Assembly (NCBI GenBank): GCA_963695195.1
Contig: CAVOGE010000007.1
Location: forward strand, 558,001-622,000
From: CF-167 sp963695195
Lineage (GTDB): Bacteria; Chloroflexota; Limnocylindria; QHBO01
DNA: 64,000 nucleotides
Direction: 5' to 3'
Shown: positions 30,194 through 38,559 of the stretch, piece by piece
How positions within the stretch are numbered: the first letter of the stretch is position 1
Layout of the letters: each line of letters starts with the position of its first letter
Program-made: the position numbers and the translations under genes
The notes under the pieces: model-generated
What the model was told of the DNA's origin: nothing
The model's input: only the letters and a program-made list of their open reading frames with translations
The model's database searches: none

Positions 30194-30307
30194 CGACGGC
30201 GGGGAGAGATCGTTTCGTAGCAATACGGGGCTGAAATCGTGGCGCCCCCGCCGTCGAGGCACCGACTCGGCAACGCCGGTCCGATGTGGGCCGGCGTCGT
30301 CGTGCCT
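30194..30307. other. Structured intergenic element (two stacked hairpins), candidate RNA or terminator
   Basis: The intergenic stretch 30035-30319 has no gene but contains a perfect 11-bp inverted repeat (30194-30204 with 30246-30256), inside which a shorter bulged stem can form. A second hairpin follows: 7 bp at 30273-30279/30291-30297, extended outward by 30257-30262/30302-30307 and 30264-30266/30299-30301. On the minus strand it would lie in the 5' leader of the ALDH gene or in the 3' end after the small protein gene. No known RNA family is recognised. Confidence 0.45.
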
Positions 30308-30319
30308 GCCCGGTGGAGG

Positions 30320-30574
30320 CTACCGGTCGCGAGCCCTCCGTTTGCGGGGGAACATCTCCTCGATCGGGAAGAGCCGCTCGAGAGATCGCGCTATGGCAGC
30401 GATGTACGCCGGTTCGCCACCGGCCGGCAGGTCGGCGCCGGCCGAGCGCCGGATCAATCCCGTCAGATCAATCAGCGACGTGACGGCGGACTCCTCTCGC
30501 TCGGTCAGTTCCTTCGCGAGGGCAGACAGGATGGACCGTGCCCGTCGAAACGTCTCGTCTTCGACGACGTACAT
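30320..30574 (-). CDS. Small helical protein of unknown function
   Basis: 84 residues, mostly charged helices (FRRARSILSALAKELTEREE, LIDLTGLIRRSAG) with a basic tail ending RKRRARDR. It starts 14 bases after the fumarase stop on the same strand, which supports a real co-transcribed gene. No signal peptide, membrane segment or known domain is recognised. It could be mistaken for a chance frame, so confidence is moderate. Confidence 0.55.
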   Translation of the reverse strand: MYVVEDETFRRARSILSALAKELTEREESAVTSLIDLTGLIRRSAGADLPAGGEPAYIAAIARSLERLFPIEEMFPRKRRARDR

Positions 30575-30588
30575 CTGCGCGCTCCTGG

Positions 30589-31989
30589 TTACTCCGCCGG
30601 ACGGGTCATGCGCAGCACGTCGAGTGCGGTGTCGAGCTGCTCGAGGGTGAGCTTGCCAGCATCGACGTACCCGCGCTCAAGGACCACCGCGCGGATCGTC
30701 TTGCCCTCGGCGAGGGCCTGCTTGGCGACCTTGGCCGCCTCCTCGTAGCCGATGAATCGGTTGAGCGGCGTAACGATCGACATGGAGCTCTCCGCGTAGC
30801 CGCGGGCGCGCTCGGGGTTGGCGGTGATGCCGCTGACGCATCGGTCTGCAAACAGCCGGGACACGTTGGCGAGCAGCCGGATCGACTCCAGGATGTTGCG
30901 GGCCAGCATGGGCAGCATCACGTTCAGCTCGAAGTTTCCGGCCGCGCCGCCGAAGGCGATCGCCGCGTCGTTGCCGATCACCTGGGCGCAGACCATGCAG
31001 ACCGCCTCGGGGATCACCGGGTTCACCTTGCCCGGCATGATCGATGAGCCAGGCTGGAGGTCCGGCAACGCGATCTCGGCCAGGCCGGCCGATGGTCCGG
31101 AGCCCATCCAGCGCAGATCGTTGGCGATCTTGTAGAGGCTCACCGCCACCGTCCTTAGCTGGCCCGAAGTCTCCACCAGGCCGTCCTGCGCGCCCTGCGC
31201 CTCGAAGTGGTTGCGCGCCTCGGTCAGCGGCAGGCCGGTGTCGCGGCGCAGCTCGGCGATCACCTTCGCGGCAAAGCCGGCGGGCATGTTGATGCCGGTG
31301 CCCACCGCGGTCCCACCCAGCGGCAGCTCGGCCAGGCGCGGCAGCGCCGCCTGCAGCCGCTCGACACCGGTGCGGACCTGCGCCGCGTAGCCCCCGAACT
31401 CCTGCCCGAGGGTGACCGGCGTGGCGTCCATCAGGTGGGTGCGTCCGGACTTGACGACCGATGCGAACTCGTCGCGCTTCGCCTCCAGGGCCTCGGCCAG
31501 GTGCTCCAGGGCGGGGATCAGCTCGTTGACCACGCCGCCGGTCGCAGCCAGGTGGATGCTCGACGGGAAGACGTCGTTGCTCGACTGGCTGGCGTTCACG
31601 TGGTCGTTGGGATGCACCGCGCGGCCAAGCCGCTCGGAGGCCAGCGAGGCGATCACCTCGTTGGCGTTCATGTTGCTGCTGGTACCCGACCCGGTCTGGA
31701 AGACGTCGATCGGGAAGTGGGCATCCCAGGTGCCCGCGGCCACCTCCTCGGCTGCTCGCTCGATGGCCTCGGCGGTTTTCGCGTCCACGACCCCCAGCTC
31801 ACCGTTCACCTTGGCCGCGGCCGCCTTGATCTGCCCCAGCGCCGCGATGTGCGCTCGCTCGAGTCCATGCCCACTGATCGGGAAGTTCTCCACGGCGCGC
31901 TGCGTCTGTGCGCGCCACCTGGCGTCGGCCGGTACCAGGACGTCGCCCATCGAGTCGTGCTCCGTGCGGAACTCCTCCGGCGGCGTCAT
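30589..31989 (-). CDS. fumC: Class II fumarate hydratase
   Basis: 466 residues, standard FumC length. Converts fumarate and L-malate in the TCA cycle without an iron-sulfur cluster. Signature motifs: FPIDVFQTGSGTSSNMNANE, HPNDHVNASQSSNDVFP, KSGRTHLMDATPVTLGQEF, and the superfamily signature PGSSIMPGKVNPV with the catalytic Ser loop. C-terminal NRFIGYEEAAKVAK is also FumC-like. The ATG overlaps the DUF309 stop by 4 bases (ATGA). Confidence 0.95.
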   Translation of the reverse strand: MTPPEEFRTEHDSMGDVLVPADARWRAQTQRAVENFPISGHGLERAHIAALGQIKAAAAKVNGELGVVDAKTAEAIERAAEEVAAGTWDAHFPIDVFQTGSGTSSNMNANEVIASLASERLGRAVHPNDHVNASQSSNDVFPSSIHLAATGGVVNELIPALEHLAEALEAKRDEFASVVKSGRTHLMDATPVTLGQEFGGYAAQVRTGVERLQAALPRLAELPLGGTAVGTGINMPAGFAAKVIAELRRDTGLPLTEARNHFEAQGAQDGLVETSGQLRTVAVSLYKIANDLRWMGSGPSAGLAEIALPDLQPGSSIMPGKVNPVIPEAVCMVCAQVIGNDAAIAFGGAAGNFELNVMLPMLARNILESIRLLANVSRLFADRCVSGITANPERARGYAESSMSIVTPLNRFIGYEEAAKVAKQALAEGKTIRAVVLERGYVDAGKLTLEQLDTALDVLRMTRPAE

Positions 31990-32444
31990 CGGTCGAAGTC
32001 GATGCCCACCACGCGGGCCTCGGTGAAGCGGATCACCGGTGGGACGAGGTACGGCATCTGTCCCTGCTCCAGCGCGTGCACGATCAGCTCCGACCGACCG
32101 ATCAGCTCGCTCAGGAAGATCCCCCGATGCGCCGGCTCGTAGGGGCGCAGCTTTACCAACCCTTCGGCGAGCTTGTTGCGCGCTCCGCGCGCATTGCGGC
32201 GCTGGAGATGGAGCAGCCCGGCCGCGACCTGGATCAGCCCCTGGTAGAAGTCGCGCTGCTCGTCGGGCGCCGCTCGCCAGAGCGTCTCCCACGACTCGTG
32301 CGCGTGCCAGTAGCGGCTCGCGTTGAAGAGCGCCACGCCCTCGCGAAAGAGGTCGTCAGCCTCCGTGTCGCCAAGCGGCGCGGTGCGTCCGCGCGGGAGC
32401 TCCGGCTCGATGGAGGTCGGCGCCTTTGGCGTTGTCTTTGCCAT
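31986..32444 (-). CDS. DUF309-family protein
   Basis: 152 residues. The motif FREGVALFNASRYWHAHESW followed by WETLWR and DFYQGLIQVAAGLLHLQR defines the DUF309 family, a helical protein of unknown activity with conserved His, Glu and Trp residues. It overlaps fumC by 4 bases. The hexamer TATCAT lies 7 bases before the ATG, so it is probably transcribed as a leaderless message, and divergently from the F420-type reductase gene 42 bases away. Confidence 0.85.
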   Translation of the reverse strand: MAKTTPKAPTSIEPELPRGRTAPLGDTEADDLFREGVALFNASRYWHAHESWETLWRAAPDEQRDFYQGLIQVAAGLLHLQRRNARGARNKLAEGLVKLRPYEPAHRGIFLSELIGRSELIVHALEQGQMPYLVPPVIRFTEARVVGIDFDR

Positions 32445-32451
32445 CGGATCG

Positions 32452-32457
32452 ATGATA
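32452..32457 (-). promoter_or_regulatory. Candidate leaderless -10 element before the DUF309 gene
   Basis: TATCAT on the minus strand, 7 bases before the ATG at 32444. Confidence 0.5.
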
Positions 32458-32486
32458 GCGGTCGCGCTGTTGACGACAATGGCGAC

Positions 32487-32924
32487 ATGCCACTCATCGG
32501 CGACTACGAACCCGGCACATCGGCCTGGTCGCGCGAGCATGTTGCCCGGTACGAGGCGACGAACGGCGGGGAGGGCGGGGACCTTCGGGGACGGCCCGTC
32601 ATCGTCCTCACCTCGGTCGGCGCGAAGACCGGCAAGCTCCGCAAGACGCCGCTCATGCGCGTCGAGCACGAGGGCACGTACGCGGTGGTCGCCTCGCTCG
32701 GCGGCGCCCCGAAGCATCCGAGCTGGTACCACAACCTCGCGGCGCACCCGCACGTCGAGCTCCAGGACCGCGCCACCAAGCGCGACTACCTCGCGCGCGA
32801 GGTAGCGGGGAACGAGAAGGCCATCTGGTGGGAGCGGGCTCTCGCAACCTGGCCCGACTACGCGGCATACCAGGCAAAGACCGACCGCCAGATTCCAGTC
32901 TTCGTGCTCGATCCCATCGAGTAG
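32487..32924 (+). CDS. Nitroreductase-family deazaflavin (F420)-dependent oxidoreductase-like protein
   Basis: 145 residues. The motif GAKTGKLRKTPLMRVEHEG followed by YAVVASLGGAPKHPSWYHNL is the signature of the Ddn/DUF385 split-barrel family, whose members use cofactor F420 to reduce quinones or nitro compounds. The small size and single domain fit. F420 use suggests Actinobacteriota, Chloroflexota or a related lineage. The hexamer GACAAT precedes the ATG by 6 bases, a leaderless-like arrangement. Confidence 0.87.
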   Translation: MPLIGDYEPGTSAWSREHVARYEATNGGEGGDLRGRPVIVLTSVGAKTGKLRKTPLMRVEHEGTYAVVASLGGAPKHPSWYHNLAAHPHVELQDRATKRDYLAREVAGNEKAIWWERALATWPDYAAYQAKTDRQIPVFVLDPIE

Positions 32925-33187
32925 CGAACGTCCCGGGCAGTGGGGGACGACGCCATCGGGCGACCACAACGGCCAAGAAGAACCGCTGGGGCCTATCTTG
33001 ATGGCTGAACGGTCGCGCCATGAACCCATCGGCCTTCGAGCGCGGAGAACCTGGCCGCTGTAGCCCTCCGGTGACCGCGAGCGCAAGGCGACCGCGGGCA
33101 CAGGGCGTTCTGGGCACGGCGTCCTCGCGACTCCTGCACGCCACGTTCACAGTCTGCGCACATCCTCGCTCCAACCTGATCTCGATC

Positions 33188-33205
33188 GGATCGAACGATC
33201 GATCC
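33188..33205. promoter_or_regulatory. Short palindrome in the 303-base gap before the small membrane protein gene
   Basis: GGATCGA (33188-33194) and TCGATCC (33199-33205) are perfect inverted arms around a 4-base centre, 22 bases before the start codon. It may be an operator. Nothing else is recognisable in 32925-33227 apart from the GAGGAG ribosome site near 33211. Confidence 0.3.
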
Positions 33206-33227
33206 ACAAGCGAGGAGAGTCATTCCC

Positions 33228-33641
33228 ATGTTCTTCAGCGGATTCTTCCGGTTCGTTGCCTTGCTGCTCCTGGTCGGCCTGCTGGCGGCGGTCGGGGTCA
33301 ACATCTACAACGCCGGCGTGTCGGCAGGCATCGCCTCCGAGGTCGGCCAGGCGATCGCTTCGGGCGCGCCGATCCCGGCCGGCTACTACACCGACGCCTA
33401 CCTCGGGCGTCCGGGTGGCTTCGGCTTTGGCTTCGGCGGATTCCTGATCGGCCTGTTCTTCCTGTTCCTCTTCTTCGGCCTGCTGCGGGCCGCCTTCGGC
33501 CGGGGTCGCTGGGGCGGACACCAGGGTGGCGGGTATGGGGGCTGGGGCGGCCATCACGGCAGCCGGCGCGAGTACCTCGACGAATGGCACCGCGAGCGCC
33601 ACGGCGAGACCGCGGAGGCCGGCGGGGCAGAGAAGGGCTGA
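33228..33641 (+). CDS. Small membrane protein with two hydrophobic segments and Gly-rich tail
   Basis: 137 residues. Membrane segments at about 4-26 (FFRFVALLLLVGLLAAVGVN) and 62-86 (FLIGLFFLFLFFGLLRAAF, after a Gly/Phe repeat GFGFGFGG). The cytoplasmic tail is Gly/His-rich, then charged (REYLDEWHRERHGE). A good GAGGAG ribosome site lies upstream. This resembles small proteins encoded beside OmpR-type regulators in other GC-rich bacteria, and here a two-component pair follows after 60 bases. No enzymatic function is apparent. Confidence 0.75.
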   Translation: MFFSGFFRFVALLLLVGLLAAVGVNIYNAGVSAGIASEVGQAIASGAPIPAGYYTDAYLGRPGGFGFGFGGFLIGLFFLFLFFGLLRAAFGRGRWGGHQGGGYGGWGGHHGSRREYLDEWHRERHGETAEAGGAEKG

Positions 33642-33688
33642 CCTCCCATGGACCGATATGGACGGGCGGCCGGTGCCGCCCGTCCGGC

Positions 33689-33694
33689 TACCAT
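33689..33694 (+). promoter_or_regulatory. Candidate leaderless -10 element before the OmpR-type regulator gene
   Basis: TACCAT, 7 bases before the GTG at 33702; the hexamer overlaps an upstream in-frame ATG at 33693, which argues that the GTG is the true start. Confidence 0.45.
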
Positions 33695-33701
33695 GCCCGA
33701 C

Positions 33702-34381
33702 GTGTCACGCATCCTCGTCGTCGACGATGAGTCGAAGATCGTGCAGCTCGTCCGCGACTACCTCGAGCGGGCGGGTTTCGCGGTGTCCACCGCTCGCGAT
33801 GGCTCTGAGGCACTGATGCGCGCCCGGTCCGAGCGCCCCGACCTGATCGTGTTGGACCTCGGGCTTCCGGGGCTCGACGGGTTCGAGGTGACGCGTCGCC
33901 TCCGACGCGACTCCGGGGTCCCGATCATCATGCTCACCGCCCGCGATGACGAGACCGACAAGGTGGTCGGCCTCGAGCTGGGTGCCGACGACTACGTGAC
34001 CAAGCCGTTCAGTCCACGTGAGCTCATCGCTCGCGTGCGCGCGGTCCTGCGCCGTCACGCTGGCACGACGGCCGGCGACGTGATCCGGGCCGGCGACGTC
34101 GTCCTCGACGTTCCCCGCCTCCGGGCTGAGGTGGCCGGGCGGCTGGTTGCGCTGACGGGCACCGAGTTCCAGCTGCTCACGGCGCTCGCCCGCCAGCCGG
34201 GTCGCGATCTTCACCCGCTCCCAGCTGCTCGACGCCATCCACGGCGTGGCCTTCGAGTCGTACGAGCGGGCGATCGACGCGCACGTCAAGAACATCCGCC
34301 GCAAGATCGAGCCCGACCCGCGGATCGCCCCGCTACCTGCTCACCGTGTACGGCGTCGGCTACCGGCTGACCGATGCCTGA
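33702..34381 (+). pseudogene. OmpR/PhoB-type response regulator, disrupted by two frameshifts
   Basis: Receiver domain is intact: RILVVDDESKIVQLV, phospho-acceptor Asp in LIVLDLGLPGLDG, switch Thr in IIMLTARDDE and Lys in DDYVTKPFSPREL. The winged-helix domain (TGTEFQLLTALARQPG) then breaks. One extra base near 34206 shifts the frame; the recognition helix continues in another frame (SYERAIDAHVKNIRRKI), and a second extra base near 34327 restores the last segment (RYLLTVYGVGYRLTDA, stop 34379-34381). Two clean single-base insertions in otherwise conserved protein look like sequencing or assembly errors, but real decay is possible. Confidence 0.85.
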
Positions 34382-35498
34382 CCATCGACTGGCGGCCACG
34401 GGGTCGCGGCCGGCATCGGCCTCCCTGGTGGCCGGAGGGTGAGAGCTGGCCGCCATCGGGTCCGGACGGGGCGCGCCACATGCGCGGCCACTTCGGGCGG
34501 CGCATCGGCTGCTTCTTCGGGCTTCATGTTCCTGCTCTTCGCGTCGGGGTCGTGCTTCCTGCCTGGGTTGGCGGTCGGCAACGTGATCGGCGCCGCGGGC
34601 GGCACTCGCCCCGAGACTCCTGGTCGGGCTCCTGGTGCTGTTCGTCCTGGCGATCGTCGGCCGGGCAATCCGCCGCGCCGCTGCGCCGGTCGGTGACCTG
34701 ATCGAGGCCTCCGGCCGGTCGAGGCCGGCGACTTCAGCACGCGCGTCCCCGAGACGCGGCCCACGCGAGGTGCGCGACCTGGCCGCGCTCTTCAACTCCA
34801 TGAGTGCCCGCCTGGAAGAGGTCGAACAGCAGCGCCGATCCTCCCTGGCCGACGTCTCCCACGAGCTGCGCACGCCGCTCACCGTGATCCAGGGCAACCT
34901 CGAGGCCCTGCTCGACGGCGTCTACCCTGCCGATGCCGCCCATCTCCAGCCGATCCTCGACGAGACCCGGCTCATGGAGCGGCTGATCGAGGACCTGCGG
35001 ACGCTGACCCTGGTCGAGGCCGGCAGCCTCGTCCTGCACCGCGAGCCCACCGACCTCGGGGCGCATGCTCACCGATGTCGCCGCCAGCTACCGCAGTCAG
35101 GCCGAGCAGGCCGGCATCGGGCTGACCGTCACCGTCGCGCCCGGACCTCCCATCTCTCGACGTTGATCCGGCGCGCATCCGCGAGGTGGTGTCGAACCTG
35201 CTGACCAATGCCCTGCGCCACACGCCGCGCGAGGGCGCCGTCGTGCTGTCGGCGCAGGTCGCTGACGGACAGGCCAGGGTCACCGTGCACGACACCGGCA
35301 GCGGCATGCCCGCGGATCAGCTCGACACGAATCTTCGACCGCTTCTACCGCTCACCCGACTCCCCGGGGAGTGGCCTCGGACTGCCAATCGCCAAGAGCC
35401 TGGTCGAGGCCCACGGCGGCACCATCACGGCGACATCGGACGTTGGAGCAGGTACAACCATCCGCTTCACGCTGCGTCAGGGCGGCTCCGGTGATTAG
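34374..35498 (+). pseudogene. HAMP-HisKA-HATPase sensor histidine kinase, disrupted by several frameshifts
   Basis: Overlaps the regulator's end, as expected for a co-operonic partner. Pieces of one kinase are spread over three frames: a basic N-terminus with PPWWPEGESWPP, a membrane segment (FMFLLFASGSCFLPGLAVGN), HAMP plus the phospho-acceptor motif LADVSHELRTPLTVIQGN (about 34840-34905), then the ATPase N-box VVSNLLTNALRHTPREG, DTGSGM, and finally SGLGLPIAKSLVEAHGG to the stop at 35496-35498. At least five shifts are needed. No single open frame could yield a kinase as sequenced. It is either decayed or, more likely, in a stretch of poor consensus. Confidence 0.85.
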
Positions 35499-35536
35499 AT
35501 AGGGTCTGCCCGATGACCCGGCTTACCCTCGACCGC

Positions 35537-36136
35537 TTACTGCCAAGCGCCATCGATGCGCTCTACGTCCGCGAGTGAGCCGGCAGCGAGTCCCTCCGGG
35601 ATCGCACGCCACTCGTGCAGCACCCGGCGGGCGGCGCCATGCGAGGTGTGCCACCAGTTCGATCGCGTCAGCGTGACCCCGTCATAGATCGGTTCCCAGG
35701 TGACCGCATAGAAGGTCCGGACGTCGGGCAGATATCTGCGAAGGAGATGCAAGCCGCGACGGTGATACCACTTGCAGACGGCGGTCAGTTTGAGACCGGA
35801 CTCGAGCGCCTCGTGGAGGAACGGCAGGGCTTGCTCAACGTTCTCTTGGGTTGTGAGCGACGTGGCCTCGTGCCGGATGACGCTGTCGTCGACCCCGAGC
35901 CCGACTAGCACGCGACGGTGCTCGACCGACTCGACCACGCCGGTCTGGCGGTTCACGCCGCCCGTCAGGATGATGAGCGGCGCGAGCCCAGCGTGGTGGC
36001 GCCGTGCAACAAGCTCGGCGGGGATCGGTTGGTTGGTGCCGAAGACGATGTGCGCGGTTGGCTCGCTCGGCGGTGCCTCGGCATCCAGGAACGCGGTCAT
36101 CCGCGCCGCATCGTCAGAGCTGATATGCACCGTCAT
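35537..36136 (-). CDS. YdcF/DUF218-like protein
   Basis: 199 residues. Pattern of the DUF218 (SanA/YdcF) fold: AHIVFGTNQPIPAEL, then LIILTGGVNRQTG with an invariant-like Gly pair, SLTTQENVEQALPFL (the TxEN motif) and CKWYHRRGLHLLRRYLP. Members include ElyC-like envelope proteins, but this one lacks a membrane anchor and is probably cytoplasmic. The function is unknown. The stop lies 38 bases from the end of the broken kinase gene, converging on it. Confidence 0.8.
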   Translation of the reverse strand: MTVHISSDDAARMTAFLDAEAPPSEPTAHIVFGTNQPIPAELVARRHHAGLAPLIILTGGVNRQTGVVESVEHRRVLVGLGVDDSVIRHEATSLTTQENVEQALPFLHEALESGLKLTAVCKWYHRRGLHLLRRYLPDVRTFYAVTWEPIYDGVTLTRSNWWHTSHGAARRVLHEWRAIPEGLAAGSLADVERIDGAWQ

Positions 36137-36372
36137 GACCTTGCCAATCCGCCAGCCACTGGCATCGGTAGCTCGCGATTACCTACAGCTCGCCGGTGGC
36201 TCGAAGACCAGGCCCGTGCCCGGCGGATCGTCACCACGTCGTCCCATCCGCTGCACGGCGAACCAGAAGTCGGTCGCGACCTTCCTGAGCCTACGCGGAC
36301 CGCGCTTCGGGGGCGTGATCTCCTCCAACGGTCTTGACTGCGGGCCAGCGGACGCCGCGTGACGCCTGGGCG

Positions 36373-37739
36373 TCAGCCGATGCGGATCATCTTCTTGTTC
36401 ACGAACTCGTCGGCGCCGAAGCGGCCGAGCTCGCGGCCCGAGCCCGAGCGCTTGATGCCGCCGAACGGCAGCTCGGCGCCGTCGGCGAGCACGACGTTCA
36501 CGAACACCATGCCGGCCTCGATCCCGTCGGCGACACGGAGCGCCTGCTCCGGAGTCGGTGGTGTAGACGTACGAGCCCAGGCCGAACGGGGTGTCGTTCG
36601 CGATGCGCACGGCGTCGGCCTCGTCCTTCGCGCGGTACACCTGCGCGACCGGGCCGAAGAACTCCTCCTTGGAGGCGGGGTTCTCGGGAGTGACATCCGT
36701 CAGCACGGTCGTCTGGAAGAACGCGCCGTCGCGGGTGCCGCCGTGCACGAGCGTCGCGCCGTGCTCGATCGCGCGCTTGACCTGCTCGTCGAGCGCCCTC
36801 GGCGGCCTTCAGCGAGGAGAGCGGGCCGAGCGCCGAGTCGGCCGACGTCGGGTCGGTCGCCTCGATCTCGGCGATCTTCGCGGTGAACTTCTCCAGGAAG
36901 GGCTCGTACAGCTCGTCGGCGACGATGAAGCGCTTGGCCGCGTTGCACGACTGGCCGCTGTTGTCGAGGCGGGCGTCGACCGCGTTCTGCACGGTGGCGT
37001 CGAGGTCGTCGGTCGAGAGCAGGATGAAGGGGTCCGAGCCGCCGAGCTCGAGCACGACCTTCTTCAGGTGGCGGCCGGCGATCTCGGCGACCGCGGCGCC
37101 GGCGCGCTCGGAGCCGGTGAGCGAGACGCCCTGCACGCGCGGGTCCGCGATGACCCGCTCGATCTGGTCGTGCGAGGCGTAGATGTTCACGTAGGCGCCG
37201 GCCGGGAAGCCCGCGTCGAGGAAGATCTGCTGCATCGCGGCGGCGGACTCGGGGCACTGCGCGGCGTGCTTGAGCAGGATCGTGTTGCCGATGATGAGGT
37301 TCGGGCCGGCGAAGCGGGCGACCTGGTAGTACGGGAAGTTCCACGGCATGACGCCGAGCAGCACGCCGAGCGACGAGCGGCGGATGACCGCCGAGCCCTC
37401 GCCCGCGAGGAGCTGGATCGGCTCGTCCTTCAGGAACTCGGGCGAGTGATCGGCGTAGTACTCGTAGATGTCCGCGGCGAAGTCGACCTCAGTGAGCGCC
37501 TGCGCGATCGGCTTGCCCATCTCGCGCACGATCAGCTCGGCCAGCTGCTGGCGGCGTTCGCGGTGGAGTTCGCTGACGCGCCGGATGAGGGCCGCGCGCT
37601 CCTCGACCGTGGTCGACTTCGACCACGTGCGGTGCGCCTGGTCGGCTGCGGCGATCGCGGCCTCGAGCTCGGCGTCCGTGATGCTGTCGTAGGTCTTGAC
37701 CGTCTCGCCGGTGGCGGGATTGGTCACGGCATAACTCAT
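36373..37739 (-). pseudogene. NAD-dependent succinate-semialdehyde dehydrogenase-like ALDH, two frameshifts
   Basis: Reads in one frame for the first 314 residues: MSYAVTNPATGETVKTYDSI, VMPWNFPYYQVARFAGPNLI, base Glu231 in LELGGSDPF, nucleophile Cys265 in NSGQSCNAAKR. A shift near 36797 moves the next block (GAFFQTTVLTDVTPENPA, YRAKDEADAVRIANDTPFG) to another frame, and one extra base near 36556 moves the last block (LPFGGIKRSGSGRELG, ending NKKMIRIG) to the third. Intact, it would oxidise succinate semialdehyde to succinate. The protein looks closer to actinobacterial GabD1-type enzymes than its neighbours do. Errors in the consensus are a likely cause of the shifts. Confidence 0.82.
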
Positions 37740-37828
37740 CGGGTAGGTCTCCTTGTCAATGCGCCACGCAAGGGACTGTCTGTTGCGGTGCAGCCCGCCG
37801 GGAGGCGGGTCGTGAGCTTGGCCCGATT

Positions 37829-38392
37829 CTACTCGCGGCTCCGTACGGGGCGGAAGCCCCCATCGGCCGCGCGGGCGGCGACAAACAGGAGGTCGGCAAG
37901 GCGGTTGAGGTAGGGCACCACCTGGGAGTCGGGGAGGCCACCTTCCGAGGCCAGCGCCACGGCGCGTCGCTCCGCGCGCCGGACCGTCGTCCGCGCCAGG
38001 TCAAGGGCTGCGCCCGCCAGCGTCTCACCGGGGATCACGAACTCGGCCGGCATGTCGTGCCCGGCCTCGAGCGCGTCGATCTCGTTCTCGAGCGCCGTCG
38101 TCATCTTGGCGGTCACGCGACTGGTGCCATCAGTCAGCCGGGCGCGCCGGTCGACGTGCGTCGCCAACTCGGCACCGACCACGAAGAGTTCGCGTTGCAA
38201 CCGCAGGACGAGACCGGCCAGCTCTGCCCCGGCCGAGGCCCCGGCCAGTGCGGCGCGGGCCAGGCCCAGCGCGGAGACCGCTTCATCGGTCGTGCCGTAG
38301 GCATCGGTGCGCAGGTCCGCCTTGCTGACCCGGGCGCCGCCGAACAGCAGGCCGGTCGTGCCGGTGTCGCCCTTGCGGGTGTAGATGCGCAT
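37829..38392 (-). CDS. Cob(I)alamin adenosyltransferase, PduO type
   Basis: 187 residues. Transfers the adenosyl group of ATP to cob(I)alamin to form coenzyme B12. Diagnostic N-terminus MRIYTRKGDTGTTGLLFGGA (ATP-binding), then AYGTTDEAVSALGLA, LQRELFVVGAELAT, PGETLAGAALDLARTTVRRA and YLNRLADLLFVAARAA. This indicates B12-dependent enzymes and cofactor salvage or synthesis in the organism. The ATG has TACGAT 7 bases upstream, and three palindromes with ACCACG/CGTGGT arms lie in the following 160 bases of its promoter region. Confidence 0.93.
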   Translation of the reverse strand: MRIYTRKGDTGTTGLLFGGARVSKADLRTDAYGTTDEAVSALGLARAALAGASAGAELAGLVLRLQRELFVVGAELATHVDRRARLTDGTSRVTAKMTTALENEIDALEAGHDMPAEFVIPGETLAGAALDLARTTVRRAERRAVALASEGGLPDSQVVPYLNRLADLLFVAARAADGGFRPVRSRE

Positions 38393-38399
38393 GTTGGGA

Positions 38400-38405
38400 A
38401 TCGTA
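38400..38405 (-). promoter_or_regulatory. Candidate leaderless -10 element before the adenosyltransferase gene
   Basis: TACGAT on the minus strand, 7 bases before the ATG at 38392. With a 17-base spacer the -35 would fall inside the first ACCACG/CGTGGT palindrome. Confidence 0.5.
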
Positions 38406-38421
38406 GCGCGGGCAGACCGTT

Positions 38422-38436
38422 ACCACGCATCGTGGT
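38422..38436. promoter_or_regulatory. Operator-like palindrome 1 (ACCACG-CAT-CGTGGT)
   Basis: Perfect 6-bp arms around CAT, overlapping the expected -35 of the adenosyltransferase promoter, a position typical of a repressor or class II activator site. Confidence 0.55.
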
Positions 38437-38475
38437 TCAACAACGCGTGAGGAGCCCAATTTGCAGGCCCGTACC

Positions 38476-38487
38476 ACCACGCGTGGT
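38476..38487. promoter_or_regulatory. Operator-like palindrome 2 (ACCACGCGTGGT)
   Basis: Perfect 12-bp palindrome with the same arms and no spacer, centred 52.5 bases from palindrome 1 (about five helical turns). Confidence 0.5.
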
Positions 38488-38544
38488 AGGCCGATACCAA
38501 AGACGGCGTCCTCGGGGCAGATTCAGGCCCATACGTGCTCTTGA

Positions 38545-38559
38545 ACCACGGGACGTGGT
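38545..38559. promoter_or_regulatory. Operator-like palindrome 3 (ACCACG-GGA-CGTGGT)
   Basis: Perfect 6-bp arms around GGA. Third copy of the motif in the 299-base gap 38393-38691, which holds no gene. Confidence 0.5.

Noticed and set aside
30227..30250. GGGGCTGAAATCGTGG, which recalls the 5' end of tmRNA
   Set aside because: No tRNA-like acceptor or T-arm and no tag reading frame is found within 400 bases, and the stretch is explained by hairpin pairing.
33020..33730. A 236-codon plus-strand open frame over the small membrane protein gene
   Set aside because: Shadow frame; the overlapping gene at 33228 has a Shine-Dalgarno and membrane segments.
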